Source of the DNA: Paracoccus shanxieyensis
GTDB lineage: Bacteria; Pseudomonadota; Alphaproteobacteria; Rhodobacterales; Rhodobacteraceae
NCBI RefSeq assembly: GCF_009711265.1
Contig: NZ_WMII01000003.1
Location: 1-64,000, forward strand
Length of the DNA: 64,000 nt
Direction: 5' to 3'
The notes beneath the pieces are model-generated. The model saw only the letters and a list, made by a program, of their open reading frames with translations. It ran no database searches and was not told the origin of the DNA. Shown piece after piece: positions 17,782 to 27,537 of the stretch. How positions within the stretch are numbered: position 1 is the first letter of the stretch; each line of letters begins with the position of its first letter. Both the position numbers and the translations under genes were made by a program.

Positions 17782-18369
17782 CTACGCGCCGGGCGCAGCC
17801 TGCATCGCTTGCGGATACGTGTCGGAAGCCTCAGTGAAACCGGTCTCGGCGACCGGAACATCCCCAGGCATCATCTCGACGCACTCGCCCTCGATCACCA
17901 CCGCGTGGTCGGGCAAGGCGGCCAGCTCTGCCAGCGCGCGCCGCGCCTCGGCCAGCATCAGGTTCACCCGCCGCGCCAGCGGATGCCGTCCCGGGCAGCG
18001 CAGCAGCGCCCCGGGCGCCGCCACGCGCGCGTAAAGCTGCGCGAATTCCGCGCCATCCTCGCTGAGGCTCAGCGCCCGGGTGATGCGCGCAATCCGCAAC
18101 AGCGGCCGGTCCTCCAGCCGCTCGGCCGGCGTGTCGCAGAGCGCATCCAGCGCCGCCCCGACCGCCGCCCGCGCGGCCTCGGCATCGCGCAGCCAGTGAT
18201 CGCAGGCCGGATCCCAGCTGCCGGAATGCTCCAGATCCCGCTCGGCCTCGATCCACGCCCCGAGCGCCCGCTGCATCACGCCAAAGCGCCGCGTCACCGA
18301 TGTATGCGTGAAACCGGGAGCAAAGGCTTCCAGAACGCCAGCAGAATGAATAGATTGGTAAACAGTCAT
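17782..18369 (-). CDS. Hypothetical protein upstream of the protease operon
   Basis: A 195-residue, Ala-rich, mostly helical soluble protein (starts MTVYQSIHSAGVLEAF) without a motif I recognise. Internal segment PLLRIARITRALSLSEDGAEFAQLY and RHPLARRVNLMLAEARRALAELAAL look like two helical hairpins. The C-terminal 40 residues are acidic. It is on the same strand as the zinc-ribbon and protease genes, 216 bases upstream of the former, and divergent from a ribbon-helix-helix gene across a strong inverted repeat that may control both. Codon use and length support a real gene; function cannot be assigned. Confidence 0.6.
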   Translation of the reverse strand: MTVYQSIHSAGVLEAFAPGFTHTSVTRRFGVMQRALGAWIEAERDLEHSGSWDPACDHWLRDAEAARAAVGAALDALCDTPAERLEDRPLLRIARITRALSLSEDGAEFAQLYARVAAPGALLRCPGRHPLARRVNLMLAEARRALAELAALPDHAVVIEGECVEMMPGDVPVAETGFTEASDTYPQAMQAAPGA

Positions 18370-18446
18370 GGTCGATCTCCAACAAGGTTGACCTGATTAG
18401 GGCCGAGGAGAGGGCTGCAACCCTTGTCTCGGCTCGTCTAATATGG

Positions 18447-18486
18447 AATATTGCCATTACAATGTCAACATCATAATGGCAATATT
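18447..18486. promoter_or_regulatory. Perfect 13-base inverted repeat, probable operator
   Basis: AATATTGCCATTA (18447-18459) and its exact complement TAATGGCAATATT (18474-18486) are separated by 14 bases. The repeat ends 3 bases before the start of the ribbon-helix-helix gene and lies 78 bases upstream of the divergent gene at 18369. Autoregulation by the RHH protein is the simplest reading. Confidence 0.7.
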
Positions 18487-18489
18487 GCT

Positions 18490-18654
18490 ATGGCTCCGCC
18501 AAAAAAAGACACAGAAGCGCTTACACTTCGCCTCCCCCGCGAGCTGATCGAAGCCATCGACGATCGCCGCCGCATTGAGCCCGATCTGCCCACCCGGCCC
18601 GAGATGATCCGTCGCGCCCTCGTGCAATGGCTGGACCTGACCGCAGCCACGTAG
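18490..18654 (+). CDS. Ribbon-helix-helix DNA-binding protein
   Basis: A 54-residue protein matching the CopG/Arc pattern: EALTLRLPRELIEAIDDRRR (strand plus helix A) and RPEMIRRALVQWLDL (helix B). Start ATG 18490 is chosen because it gives a standard-length RHH and because the 13-base inverted repeat just upstream would otherwise lie inside the gene. It is probably the repressor of its own promoter and of the divergent 195-residue gene. No toxin-like partner follows; the next gene is convergent. Confidence 0.72.
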   Translation: MAPPKKDTEALTLRLPRELIEAIDDRRRIEPDLPTRPEMIRRALVQWLDLTAAT

Positions 18655-18683
18655 TCCGCCCGCCCGCGCCAACCGCCCCGTCA

Positions 18684-19331
18684 TCACTCCACCTCGATCA
18701 GCTCGTCATCCTCCAGCGGGCGCTGCAGGTGGCGGGCTTCGGACCAGTCGGCGCTCAGCCAGGTGTCGATCTCGGTCGCCGAGGTCAGGATCACCGGCAT
18801 GGCCTTGGGATGGATCCGCCCGACCACGCTGTTCGGCGCACATGTCAGGAAGGCGAAGAGCTGGTGATCGCCGGTCCGGGGCGTCCTCGCTGAGCCCCGG
18901 GTGCCGTGCCAACCCGTCCAGATCCCGGCAAAGAAGAACAGCGGCCGCGTCCGGTCCAGCGCGAACCAGTGCAAGGGCTTGCGCCCGGTCACCGGGTCGG
19001 GCCGCTGGCCGTATTCCGAGAAGGCCGTCGCCGGCACCACGCAACGATGCGCGACCCCCAGCCAGCGCCGCCAATGCGGGCTGGCGGTGTTGCGGATGTT
19101 CGTCACGCCACTGTCCGGCGCATCCGGCGTCTTCAGAAATTGCGGCGGCGTCGGCATGCCCCAGGTGAGCCGCGCCAGCTCGCGACCGCGGCCGGTGTTG
19201 CGCAGAACCGGCGCCGGGCGGTCGGGATAGACATCGAGCGAGGGCTCAAGATTGCCGACACTGTCGGACATGGCCCCGGCAATGTCGCGGATCGCCTGCT
19301 GGTTCGTGGTCAGATTATACAGGTTGCACAT
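18684..19331 (-). CDS. SRAP-domain (YedK/HMCES-like) abasic-site processing protein
   Basis: A 215-residue SRAP protein that forms a covalent adduct with abasic sites in single-stranded DNA to shield them. The catalytic Cys2 follows the initiator Met (MCNLYNLT), and this fixes the start at 19331 rather than the upstream ATG at 19391. Conserved features visible are the WGMP segment, TNIRNTASPHWR, RCVVPATAFSEYGQ (active-site Glu), FFFAGIWTGWHG and HPKAMPVIL. It is divergent from the imuA-imuB-dnaE2 operon, and a LexA box lies between them, so it is likely part of the SOS response. Confidence 0.92.
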   Translation of the reverse strand: MCNLYNLTTNQQAIRDIAGAMSDSVGNLEPSLDVYPDRPAPVLRNTGRGRELARLTWGMPTPPQFLKTPDAPDSGVTNIRNTASPHWRRWLGVAHRCVVPATAFSEYGQRPDPVTGRKPLHWFALDRTRPLFFFAGIWTGWHGTRGSARTPRTGDHQLFAFLTCAPNSVVGRIHPKAMPVILTSATEIDTWLSADWSEARHLQRPLEDDELIEVE

Positions 19332-19427
19332 CGGCTTGCCTCCTCCGGCCACGGCATTCCTGCCGATATGGGCCCGGATGGCACGGATCACAAATCCCCG
19401 GCGGCGATTGACTCACGGCTTAAACCG

Positions 19428-19442
19428 GAACAAATGGGGAAC
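19428..19442. promoter_or_regulatory. LexA box controlling imuA and the SRAP gene
   Basis: GAACAAATGGGGAAC, an exact match to the alphaproteobacterial LexA site GAAC-N7-GAAC, lies between the divergent SRAP gene (96 bases away) and imuA (42 bases away). Confidence 0.88.
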
Positions 19443-19484
19443 ATACTGCCTTGAGTCCCATCCCGACAGGAGCCCGACACTGCC

Positions 19485-20240
19485 ATGTCCGCGCCTCGTT
19501 CCGATCCGGCTCTCGTGGCGCTGCGGCAGCGGATCGCGGCGATCGAGGGCGATCACGGCCCGCCTTTGGCGGAGCTGCCCTTCGGCCTCTCTGAGCTTGA
19601 CCGCCGCCTGCCCAAAGGCGGGCTGGCGCTTGGCTGCCTGCATGAGGTCGCGGGCGGCGGCAACGGCGCCACCGATGGCGCGGCGGCGGCCTGTTTTGCC
19701 GCCGGGATCGCCGCGCGCCTGCCGGGGCAGGTGCTCTGGTGCGTGACGCAGGCCGATCTGTTCGCGCCGGGGCTGGAACAGGCCGGCCTGCCCTCGGGCC
19801 GGGTGATCCATGTCGAGGCGGGCGACGACACCTCGGTGCTGGCCTGTATGGAGGAAGGGCTGCGCCATGGCAGTCTGGCCGCCGTGGTGGCGGATGTGGC
19901 GCGGCTGTCGATGACCGCCTCGCGCCGGCTGCATCTGGCGGCCAAGACCTCGGGCACCACCGGCATCGCCTTGCGCCGCTGGCGCAGGCAGGCGGACGCC
20001 AGCGATTTTGGCCAGCCGACCGCGGCAATGACGCGCTGGCGGGTCTCGGTGCTGCCGTCCTCGCCCTTGCCGGTGCCGGGGCTGGGCCGGGCGCGCTGGC
20101 TGGTGGAGCTGCTCCGCGCGCGCGCCGGAGAGTCGTTCGATCTGGAACTGGAGGCATGCGATGGCACGGGTCATCTCGGTCTTCCTGCCGATGTGGCCGG
20201 TGGACCGGCTGCGGCGGCAGGACGGCACGCCGTCGGATAG
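19485..20240 (+). CDS. imuA: ImuA, RecA/SulA-like mutasome protein
   Basis: A 251-residue ImuA-type protein. The N-terminus ALRQRIAAIEG and LPFGLSELDRRLPKGGLALGCLHEV is typical of the family, which resembles a RecA core without an intact Walker A. The middle has VLWCVTQADLFAPGLEQAGL and GSLAAVVADVARLSMTASRRLHLAA. ImuA acts with ImuB and DnaE2 in damage-induced translesion synthesis. The gene is the first of a tight operon: its end overlaps imuB by 80 bases. A LexA box 42 bases upstream makes it SOS-inducible. Confidence 0.9.
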   Translation: MSAPRSDPALVALRQRIAAIEGDHGPPLAELPFGLSELDRRLPKGGLALGCLHEVAGGGNGATDGAAAACFAAGIAARLPGQVLWCVTQADLFAPGLEQAGLPSGRVIHVEAGDDTSVLACMEEGLRHGSLAAVVADVARLSMTASRRLHLAAKTSGTTGIALRRWRRQADASDFGQPTAAMTRWRVSVLPSSPLPVPGLGRARWLVELLRARAGESFDLELEACDGTGHLGLPADVAGGPAAAAGRHAVG

Positions 20241-21642
20241 GCCGCCAGAAAGACCATTGGTGCTGGCGGGCCGCATCGGCAATCGCCGGCTGCTGACGGC
20301 GGTGGATGCGCTGGCGGCAGGGCTTGGCCTGCGGCCCGGCATGCCGGTCAGCAAGGCGCAGGCGCTGGTGCCCGATCTGCGGATCGCGCCCGCGAATGTG
20401 GCCGAGGATCTGGCGAGCCTCGAGCGGCTGGCCTTCTGGATCCTGCAGCGCATCGCGCCCATCGTCGCGGTCGATCCGCCGGACGGCATCGTCATCGACG
20501 TGGCCGGCGCCGCGCATCTGCATGGCGGCGAGGACGCGCTGTTGGAGGCGCTGACCGGGCGGCTTGCGCTCTCGGGCGTGACGGCGCGGGCGGCGGTGGC
20601 GGACACATGGGGCGCGGCGCATGCCATGGCGCGCTTTGGCGGCGATCTGGCCGAGATGCCGCCCGAGGCGCTGCGGCTGCCCGCGGCCACCGTGGCTGGT
20701 CTGCGCGACATGGGCTTTGGCCGCATCGGCGATCTGATGGCGCAGCCGCGCGCGCCGCTGACCCGCCGCTTTGGCCCCGAGCTGATGCGCCGCATCGACC
20801 AGATGTTCGGCGATGCGCCGGAACCGATCGACGCCCTGCGGCCCGCAGACCTGATCGAGACCCGCCGCGCTTTTGCCGAACCCATTGCCGCGCCCGAGAC
20901 CATCGCGCGCTATGTCGGCAAGCTGGTGGCGGCACTTTGCGCGCAGCTGGAAACGCAGGGCCTTGGCGCTCGCCGCCTGGACCTGATCTGCCACCGCACC
21001 GATCGCGAGATGCAGACCGTGCGCGTGGGCCTGGCCGTGCCGCAACGCGATCCGGCCCGGCTGACCCGGCTGCTTTGCGACAAGATCCCCAGCATCGCCC
21101 CGGGCTTCGGCATCGAGATCATGACGCTGGCCGCGACCATCACCGAGCTACTGGCGGCGCGCCAGACCAGCACGCTTGCGCCCGAGGCGCCGGAACTGTC
21201 CGGTCTGATCGACATTCTGGCCAATCGCGTTGGCGCGCAGGCGATCTACCGCATTGCGCCCGTCGACAGCGATGTGCCGGAACGCTCCATCCGGCGCATT
21301 CCGGCACTGGCCGAGGATAGCGGTGCAGGTTGGCCGCATCACTGGCCGCGCCCGTCGCGCCTGCTGCCGCGCCCCGAACCCATCGACACCATGGCGCTGC
21401 TGCCCGACCAGCCGCCGGTCTGGATCGCCTGGCGCGGCGTGCGCCGCCGCATCGCCCGCGCCGATGGCCCGGAACGCATCTTCGGCGAATGGTGGACCCG
21501 CGAGGCCGAGCGCATCGCGGTGCGCGATTACTTCCGCGTCGAGGATGATGCGGGCGAACGGCTGTGGATCTTTCGCGCGGGCGACGGCGAGGATGCCGCC
21601 ACCGGATCGCATCGCTGGTTCCTGCACGGGGTCTTCGGATGA
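20161..21642 (+). CDS. imuB: ImuB, catalytically inactive-type Y-family polymerase
   Basis: A 493-residue Y-family polymerase homolog ([69 protein letters not shown]). The metal-binding acidic residues of active Y polymerases (D-h-D near the start, S-h-D-E in the palm) are not present: the N-terminus reads VFLPMWP and the palm IVIDVAGA. It therefore serves as a hub that recruits DnaE2 and the clamp. It overlaps imuA, and its TGA overlaps the dnaE2 ATG (ATGA), so all three are translationally coupled. Confidence 0.92.
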   Translation: MARVISVFLPMWPVDRLRRQDGTPSDRPPERPLVLAGRIGNRRLLTAVDALAAGLGLRPGMPVSKAQALVPDLRIAPANVAEDLASLERLAFWILQRIAPIVAVDPPDGIVIDVAGAAHLHGGEDALLEALTGRLALSGVTARAAVADTWGAAHAMARFGGDLAEMPPEALRLPAATVAGLRDMGFGRIGDLMAQPRAPLTRRFGPELMRRIDQMFGDAPEPIDALRPADLIETRRAFAEPIAAPETIARYVGKLVAALCAQLETQGLGARRLDLICHRTDREMQTVRVGLAVPQRDPARLTRLLCDKIPSIAPGFGIEIMTLAATITELLAARQTSTLAPEAPELSGLIDILANRVGAQAIYRIAPVDSDVPERSIRRIPALAEDSGAGWPHHWPRPSRLLPRPEPIDTMALLPDQPPVWIAWRGVRRRIARADGPERIFGEWWTREAERIAVRDYFRVEDDAGERLWIFRAGDGEDAATGSHRWFLHGVFG

Positions 21643-24600
21643 GATATGCCGAGCTACAGGTCACCTCGGATTTTTCCTTCCTGCGCGGCGCATCGGACGC
21701 CGAGCACCTGTTTGCCACGGCGGCGGCCCTGGGCATCGAAGCGCTTGGCGTCGTGGACCGCAACTCCGTCGCGGGGATCGTCCGGGCATGGCTGGCAGCC
21801 AAGGCGACGGGGGTGCGGCTGGTCGCGGGCTGCCGGCTGGATCTGGCCTGCGGCATGTCGGTGCTGGTCTATCCGACCGGCAAACCGGCCTGGTCGCGCC
21901 TCTGCCGCCTGCTGACGCTTGGCAAATCGCGGGCGGGCAAGGCGGCCTGCCATCTGCACTGGTCGGATCTGGCCGAGCATGCCGAGGGGCTGATCGCCAT
22001 CCTGATCCCCGATCAGGCCGATGACGCTTGCGCCTTGCGCCTGCGCCGGCTGCGCGAGGTGTTTGGCGACCGTGCCTATCTGGCGCTGACGCTGCGCCGC
22101 CGCCCGAACGACCAGCTGCGCCTGCACGATCTGGCGACGCTGGCCGCCCGCGCCCGCGTGCCCACGGTTGTCACCAATGACGTCCTGTTCCACATCCCCG
22201 CGCGCCGCATCCTGCAGGATGTGGTGACCGCCATCCGCCACAATTGCACCGTCGAGGCGCTTGGCCATCGCCGCGAACGTCACGCTGACCGCTACCTGAA
22301 GCCGCCCGCGGAAATGGCCCGCCTGTTTGCGCGCTATCCCGAAGCGCTGGCCCGCAGCATCGAGATCATGGACCGCTGCCGCTTCGATCTTGGCCAGCTG
22401 AGATACCAATATCCCGAGGAACGCGACGATCCCGCGCTCACGGCGCAGGACACGCTGGCGCGGCTGACCTGGGCCGGCGCGGCCACGCGTTACCCCGAAG
22501 GTATCCCGCCCGAGGTGACAAAGGCGCTGCACCATGAGCTGACCCTGATCGGTCGGCTGCACTATGCGCCCTATTTCCTGACCGTGCACAGCATCGTTCG
22601 CTATGCCCGGTCGCAGAACATCCTGTGCCAGGGGCGCGGCTCGGCGGCCAACTCGGCGGTCTGCTATGTTCTGGGCATCACCGCCATCGATCCGGGCCGT
22701 AACGACCTGCTGTTCGAACGCTTCGTCAGTGAGGAGCGCCGCGAGCCGCCCGATATCGACGTCGATTTTGAACACGAGCGCCGCGAAGAGGTGATCCAGT
22801 GGATTTACCAGACCTATGGCCGCGACCATGCCGCGCTGACCGCGACCGTCATTCGCTACCGCGCCAAGGGGGCGTTGCGCGATGTCGGCAAGGCCATGGG
22901 CCTGGCCGAGGATCTGATCTCGGCGCTTTCCTCGCTGATCTGGGCCTGGTCCGACGAGGGCGTCACCGATGCACAACTGGCCGAGCTGAACCTGAACCCC
23001 GCCGACCGTCGTCTGCGCCTGACGCTTGATCTGGCCCGGCAGCTGATGGGCGCGCCGCGGCATCTGTCGCAACATCCGGGCGGCTTTGTGCTGACCCATG
23101 ACCGGCTGGATGATCTGGTGCCGATCGAGCCCGCCGCGATGCAGGATCGCCAGATCATCGAGTGGGACAAGGATGACATCGACGCGCTGAAGTTCATGAA
23201 GGTCGACATTCTGGCGCTTGGCATGCTGACCTGCATGGCCAAGGGGCTGGCGCTGGTGGCGGCGCACAAGGGCGCGCAATATGATCTCGCCAGCATCCCG
23301 GCCGAGGATCCGCGCACCTATGCGATGATCCGCCGGGCCGATACGCTGGGCACCTTCCAGATCGAGAGCCGGGCGCAGATGGCGATGCTGCCGCGCCTGA
23401 AGCCCCGGACCTATTACGATCTGGTCATTCAGGTCGCCATCGTGCGCCCCGGCCCGATCCAGGGTGACATGGTGCATCCCTATCTGCGTCGCCGCGCCGG
23501 GCTGGAGCCCGTGGAATATCCAAGGCCAGAGCTGCAAAAGGTGCTGGGCAAGACGCTGGGCGTGCCGCTGTTCCAGGAGCAGGCCATGCGTGTCGCCATC
23601 GAATGCGCGGGCTTCACCCCGGGCGAGGCGGACATGCTCAGGAAATCCATGGCCACCTTCAAGTTCACCGGCGGCGTCAGCGCCTTTCGCGACAAGCTGA
23701 TCGACGGCATGGAAGCGCGCGGATATCCGCGCGACTTCGCCGAGCGGACGTTCCGGCAGCTCGAAGGCTTTGGCTCATATGGCTTCCCCGAAAGCCATGC
23801 CGCCAGCTTTGCGCTGGTCGCCTATGCCTCGGCCTGGCTCAAGTGCTGGCACCCGGATGCGTTTTGCGCGGCGCTGTTGAACAGCCAACCGATGGGCTTT
23901 TACGCCCCGGCCCAGATCGTGCGCGATGCCCAGGCGCATGGCGTCGAGGTGCGCGCGGTCTGCGTGAACGCCTCGGAGTGGGACTGCACGCTGGAGCCGA
24001 CGGACGGGCGTTTCGCCGTGCGGCTGGGCCTGCGCAGGATCAAGGGGCTGGCCGAGGTCCATGCCCAAGCCATCGCCCGCGCCGCGCCCTTTGCCTCGGT
24101 CGAGGATCTCTGGCGCCGCGCCGAGGTGCCAAAACCCGCCCTGATCCGCATCGCCGAGGCGGACGGGTTCCACGCCTTCGGCCTGTCACGGCGGCAGGCG
24201 GTCTGGGCGGTCAAGGGCCTGCCCGACAGCGACCTGCCGCTCTTCGCGGCGATTGAGGGCAACGAGCCCGCCGTTCCGCTGCGCCCGATGAGTGCAGGCC
24301 GCGAGGTGGTCGAGGATTACAGCCGCACCGGCCTCTCGCTGCGCCGCCATCCGGTGGCCTTCCTGCGCGAGGATCTGACGCGGCGCCGCATCCTGACCTG
24401 CGCTGACGCCATGGCGCTGCCGAACCGCCGCTGGGCCGAACTCGCGGGCCTGGTGCTGGTGCGCCAGCGCCCGGGCTCGGCCAAGGGCACCATGTTCATC
24501 ACGCTCGAGGACGAAACCGGCATCGCCAATCTCGTCGTCTGGCCCAGGGTCTTCGAGGCCAATCGCCGCATCATCCTCGCGGCCAGCATGATCGCTGCGC

Positions 24601-24839
24601 GCGGCATGATCCAGCGCGAGGGCGAGGTGGTGCATTTTGTCGTCCACCGCCTGACCGATCTCTCGGACGCCCTCGCCAGCGTCGGCCACCGCGGCGCCTT
24701 CCCCCTGCCGCATGGCCGCGGCGACGAGTTCCACAATGCCAGTCCAACCCCGGATGCTCGCCACCCGAAGCCCCGCGACATGTTCATCCCAGATCTGCAT
24801 CTCGATACGATCCGGGTCAGGACAAGGGATTTCAGGTGA
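21639..24839 (+). CDS. dnaE2: Error-prone DNA polymerase DnaE2 (ImuC)
   Basis: A 1,066-residue C-family polymerase. The PHP-like domain begins [18 protein letters not shown]; the catalytic palm shows [16 protein letters not shown], followed by [48 protein letters not shown] is the conserved DnaE2 region; [32 protein letters not shown] is the HhH/fingers side; the C-terminal OB domain is [14 protein letters not shown]. The ATG at 21639 overlaps the imuB stop. It completes an SOS mutagenesis cassette distinct from the replicative dnaE at 47492. Confidence 0.95.
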   Translation: MRYAELQVTSDFSFLRGASDAEHLFATAAALGIEALGVVDRNSVAGIVRAWLAAKATGVRLVAGCRLDLACGMSVLVYPTGKPAWSRLCRLLTLGKSRAGKAACHLHWSDLAEHAEGLIAILIPDQADDACALRLRRLREVFGDRAYLALTLRRRPNDQLRLHDLATLAARARVPTVVTNDVLFHIPARRILQDVVTAIRHNCTVEALGHRRERHADRYLKPPAEMARLFARYPEALARSIEIMDRCRFDLGQLRYQYPEERDDPALTAQDTLARLTWAGAATRYPEGIPPEVTKALHHELTLIGRLHYAPYFLTVHSIVRYARSQNILCQGRGSAANSAVCYVLGITAIDPGRNDLLFERFVSEERREPPDIDVDFEHERREEVIQWIYQTYGRDHAALTATVIRYRAKGALRDVGKAMGLAEDLISALSSLIWAWSDEGVTDAQLAELNLNPADRRLRLTLDLARQLMGAPRHLSQHPGGFVLTHDRLDDLVPIEPAAMQDRQIIEWDKDDIDALKFMKVDILALGMLTCMAKGLALVAAHKGAQYDLASIPAEDPRTYAMIRRADTLGTFQIESRAQMAMLPRLKPRTYYDLVIQVAIVRPGPIQGDMVHPYLRRRAGLEPVEYPRPELQKVLGKTLGVPLFQEQAMRVAIECAGFTPGEADMLRKSMATFKFTGGVSAFRDKLIDGMEARGYPRDFAERTFRQLEGFGSYGFPESHAASFALVAYASAWLKCWHPDAFCAALLNSQPMGFYAPAQIVRDAQAHGVEVRAVCVNASEWDCTLEPTDGRFAVRLGLRRIKGLAEVHAQAIARAAPFASVEDLWRRAEVPKPALIRIAEADGFHAFGLSRRQAVWAVKGLPDSDLPLFAAIEGNEPAVPLRPMSAGREVVEDYSRTGLSLRRHPVAFLREDLTRRRILTCADAMALPNRRWAELAGLVLVRQRPGSAKGTMFITLEDETGIANLVVWPRVFEANRRIILAASMIAARGMIQREGEVVHFVVHRLTDLSDALASVGHRGAFPLPHGRGDEFHNASPTPDARHPKPRDMFIPDLHLDTIRVRTRDFR

Positions 24840-25399
24840 GGGGAAAGGGGCAGGTCAAACCCACCTGCACTCGGCCCACTGCCGCCGTTCACGAGAGCGC
24901 CGTGCTGCTATGCGGCATTCACCAGACCTGCCGTTCGATACTCATTGCAGCATTTCCACCACCTCAATAGCGGCAGAGCGGGGACGAAGCAGGTGTTCGC
25001 TGCGAGCGCTGAATGTTCGCCGCATCAGCGAGGAAAGGCGGATCAGCGAAGAAGGCTCATCTTCATCGCCTATGCGCCATAAAAGCGGGGGTGAACCGAA
25101 GCGTTTAGCGAGATTTGGACGACATTTCGGAAGGCTGAGGGACAGAAAGGCGAGTTGCTGACAGTACATGAAGCCGAACAGCAATGGGCGCGAAGCTGGA
25201 CGCCAACGACCGTGCGGCACGTGATGTGAGCCTTCGACGCGCCGTCGGGAGCCAGTGTCGTTCCACTGATGTCCGTGTTGACGGGGGCGTGCGAGAGCGT
25301 TCAAGGCCAGACGGAGACAGAGGCGGAACTTGGCGAACTGGCTGCCCGTTATCACGCGAGGCTCGCGGCCCGTCCCCTGTATGAAAGCGCAGATCAGAA
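24840..25399. other. Gap between dnaE2 and the DUF421 gene
   Basis: About 560 bases without a supported gene. Long frames exist on both strands but lack starts with ribosome-binding sites. The last 130 bases (from about 25269) translate to a coding-like acidic segment (TETEAELGELAARYHARLAARPLYE) with no recognisable family, perhaps a remnant. Confidence 0.4.
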
Positions 25400-26128
25400 A
25401 TGGATGATCCGGTTGTTCCCTTTGATCTGGTCAGGATGTTTCTGGGTTCCGATCCGGCGCTGTTCTACTTGGAGATCGTCTTTCGGACCTTCTTAATCTA
25501 TGCCTATGCCTTGCTGCTGATCCGATGGGTTGGTGGGCGTGGCATCGCCCAGATCTCGGTGGTGGAGTTTCTACTGGTCATCGCGCTTGGATCGGCCGTT
25601 GGCGATGGCATGTTCTATGCCGATGTTCCCATCTTTTACTCGATGCTGGTCATCACTCTGGTCGTGGTCATCAACAGGTTGCTGGATGTCTTGATCTTCA
25701 GATTCCGACCAATCGAGAAGGCGTTGGATGGCACAACGGCTGAAGTCATTCGTGACGGGGTGATTGATACCCGCATTCTTCGCCGCCGCAAACTGGGCCA
25801 GAGCGAGTTGTTCGAAGAGTTGCGGGAAAACGGCTACAGAAACCTCGGCGAGGTCCGTATGGCCTATTTTGAGTCATCGGGCCGGTTCAGCACGTTCAGT
25901 CAGCCGCAGCCTCGGCTAGGCCTTCCGATTGAGCCGCCATGGGATATCAAGCCCCCGGTCACTGTCGGGCCGGGCGACAAGATCAGGGACAACCAACGCC
26001 TTGCATGCTGTATCTGCGGCTTCGTGCTGGCCGGCAATCTTGCCATGACCCCAGATCAATGTCCCCATTGTCAAGGGAAGTCATGGACTGCGGCCGGCGT
26101 TGCAGAAGCAGAATCCCCCTCTCCCTAA
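25400..26128 (+). CDS. DUF421 (YetF-like) membrane protein with C-terminal zinc-ribbon tail
   Basis: A 242-residue inner-membrane protein. Three hydrophobic segments (about residues 24-43, 52-70, 78-98) precede the DUF421 motif RFRPIEKALDGTTAEVIRDGVID and the cytoplasmic domain LGQSELFEELRENGYRNLGEVRMAYFESSG. The C-terminus adds a rubredoxin-like module, CCICGFVLAGN with CPHC 20-odd residues later, which is not part of ordinary YetF proteins. DUF421 function is poorly understood and often linked to stress. Located at the start of the oxidative-stress cargo. Start ATG at 25400 lacks a strong ribosome-binding site. Confidence 0.8.
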   Translation: MDDPVVPFDLVRMFLGSDPALFYLEIVFRTFLIYAYALLLIRWVGGRGIAQISVVEFLLVIALGSAVGDGMFYADVPIFYSMLVITLVVVINRLLDVLIFRFRPIEKALDGTTAEVIRDGVIDTRILRRRKLGQSELFEELRENGYRNLGEVRMAYFESSGRFSTFSQPQPRLGLPIEPPWDIKPPVTVGPGDKIRDNQRLACCICGFVLAGNLAMTPDQCPHCQGKSWTAAGVAEAESPSP

Positions 26129-26149
26129 TCATTGAGAAACTGAGATTTC

Positions 26150-26449
26150 TTGATCTCTTGGCCGGTAAGGTCAAGGAACGGGCCCTTAGCGCGTGTCATT
26201 GGCCGAACTGCGCAACAACACCGAGGGCTGGCGAAAAGCGCGAAGCTATTCGAGGTGCCGACGATCCTGACCACGGCGGCCGCCGACAGCTTTTCGGGGG
26301 CGATCTTCCCGGAAATCCACGCCGTCTTCCCCGACCAGCAAGATCGCACCACGATGAGCACCTGGGAAGATGACAGCGTCGTTGTCGGCGGCTACGGCCT
26401 GGGCGTGATCTATGCCGAGCAGATTTTCAACGCCAAGGAAGGCTGGTGA
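26150..26449 (+). pseudogene. Isochorismatase-like hydrolase remnant
   Basis: The segment SAKLFEVPTILTTAAADSFSGAIFPEI, then VFPDQQDRTTMSTWED, is the centre of a cysteine hydrolase of the isochorismatase/nicotinamidase type. The N-terminal part with the catalytic Asp is missing (the first 30 codons look like out-of-frame debris), and the C-terminus ends in an unrelated VVVGGYGLGVIYAEQIF. The frame overlaps the convergent esterase gene by 23 bases. It is a decayed fragment. Confidence 0.6.
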
Positions 26450-27506
26450 AGAAGCGCAGCATCTCGGCCGAGGCATCAGGCCCAAGCGGATCGGCATAGG
26501 AGCCTGACGGATCGCCGCCGAACCAGGCATGGCCGGCCCGCTCGACACGCCAAAGCTCCGAGCCATCGCTGCCCACCAGTCGCGACCAAGTACGACCGTT
26601 GCCCTCGTGCCGCGTCTCGATGCCGGAGCCGCTGATCAGCCGGTCGCCGTTGATCGGTGCGACAGTTGCGTCCGACATGCCGTGGAAGACGATCACCGGC
26701 GTCTTTCGCGACCGGGGCCGGGCATCGCCCTCGCCCCGCATGGCGGCAAAGGCCGAGACGACATCGCTGGCCGCACCGCTGGGAAGGCCGGAATGCACGC
26801 CGGCCGCTGCGAAGAGGTCGGGATAGGCATCGACCATGATTGCCGCCATCGCGCCGCCCGCCGACAGCCCGGCCACGAAGGCCCGACCATCGGCCAGGCC
26901 GAACTCCTCCAGCAGGTCTCGGGCAAGTCCGGCGAGAATCCCCGGCTCGCCCCGGTCCCGTGCCTGATCCTCCGGGCGGAACCAGTTCCAGCAGGACTGC
27001 ATGTTGTGGGCGCGCGACTGCTCGGGATAGGCGATGAGGAAGCCGGCCTGCTCGGCCGCCTCGTTCATCCGAGTCCCCCGCGCGAAATCATCGGGGGACT
27101 GGGTGCAGCCATGCAGCATCAACACGACGCCCTGAAGCCCCTCGGGACGGTCCGTCGGAATGTAGAGCGTATAGTTGCGCGATCCGGCGGGGCCGGAATG
27201 CTGACGCCGCTCATAGCGGGCGCCTTCGGGCACTTCGATCGTAACGCCAGCGGGCAGGCCGGAGAGGCCGGGCAGGTTCAGCCCCTGCATCAAGCCGCCG
27301 CCGGCGCAGGGCTGGCAACCGTCGCGCAACAGGCTGGAGAAAGGGTTTTCAAGCGGTGCCCGGGTCGGCTGCCTGTCGAGGCCGCCGGGAAGCGCGATCC
27401 CGTTGGCGCCCAGAACCTCCTGGACCAGCGAGGTCGCAGCCGCGGGATCGAGGGCACGAGACCTCACAAGCGCCCGGCGCATGGCCGTCGTGAAATCATT
27501 GGTCAT
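26427..27506 (-). CDS. PHB-depolymerase-family (LpqC-like) alpha/beta-hydrolase esterase
   Basis: A 359-residue hydrolase of the polyhydroxyalkanoate depolymerase/feruloyl esterase type. The core shows LMLHGCTQSPDDFARGTRMNEAAEQAGFLIAYPEQ (oxyanion region), the nucleophile box GLSAGGAMA (Ser about 225), the Asp region IVFHGMSDATVAPING, and the His in ERAGHAWFGGDPSGSYADPLGP. An N-terminal 70 residues carry no lipoprotein or signal sequence, so it is probably intracellular. The gene that follows on the same strand upstream encodes a CopG-like protein. Members often act on PHB granule oligomers or small esters. Confidence 0.85.
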   Translation of the reverse strand: MTNDFTTAMRRALVRSRALDPAAATSLVQEVLGANGIALPGGLDRQPTRAPLENPFSSLLRDGCQPCAGGGLMQGLNLPGLSGLPAGVTIEVPEGARYERRQHSGPAGSRNYTLYIPTDRPEGLQGVVLMLHGCTQSPDDFARGTRMNEAAEQAGFLIAYPEQSRAHNMQSCWNWFRPEDQARDRGEPGILAGLARDLLEEFGLADGRAFVAGLSAGGAMAAIMVDAYPDLFAAAGVHSGLPSGAASDVVSAFAAMRGEGDARPRSRKTPVIVFHGMSDATVAPINGDRLISGSGIETRHEGNGRTWSRLVGSDGSELWRVERAGHAWFGGDPSGSYADPLGPDASAEMLRFFTSLPWR

Positions 27507-27537
27507 TGGTGTCTTCCTTGTGATGAGGCGGTCAGCC

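Noticed and set aside
21654..23537. 627-codon minus-strand open frame
   Set aside because: Antisense to dnaE2; no family resemblance and His/Gln/Arg-rich composition typical of shadows.
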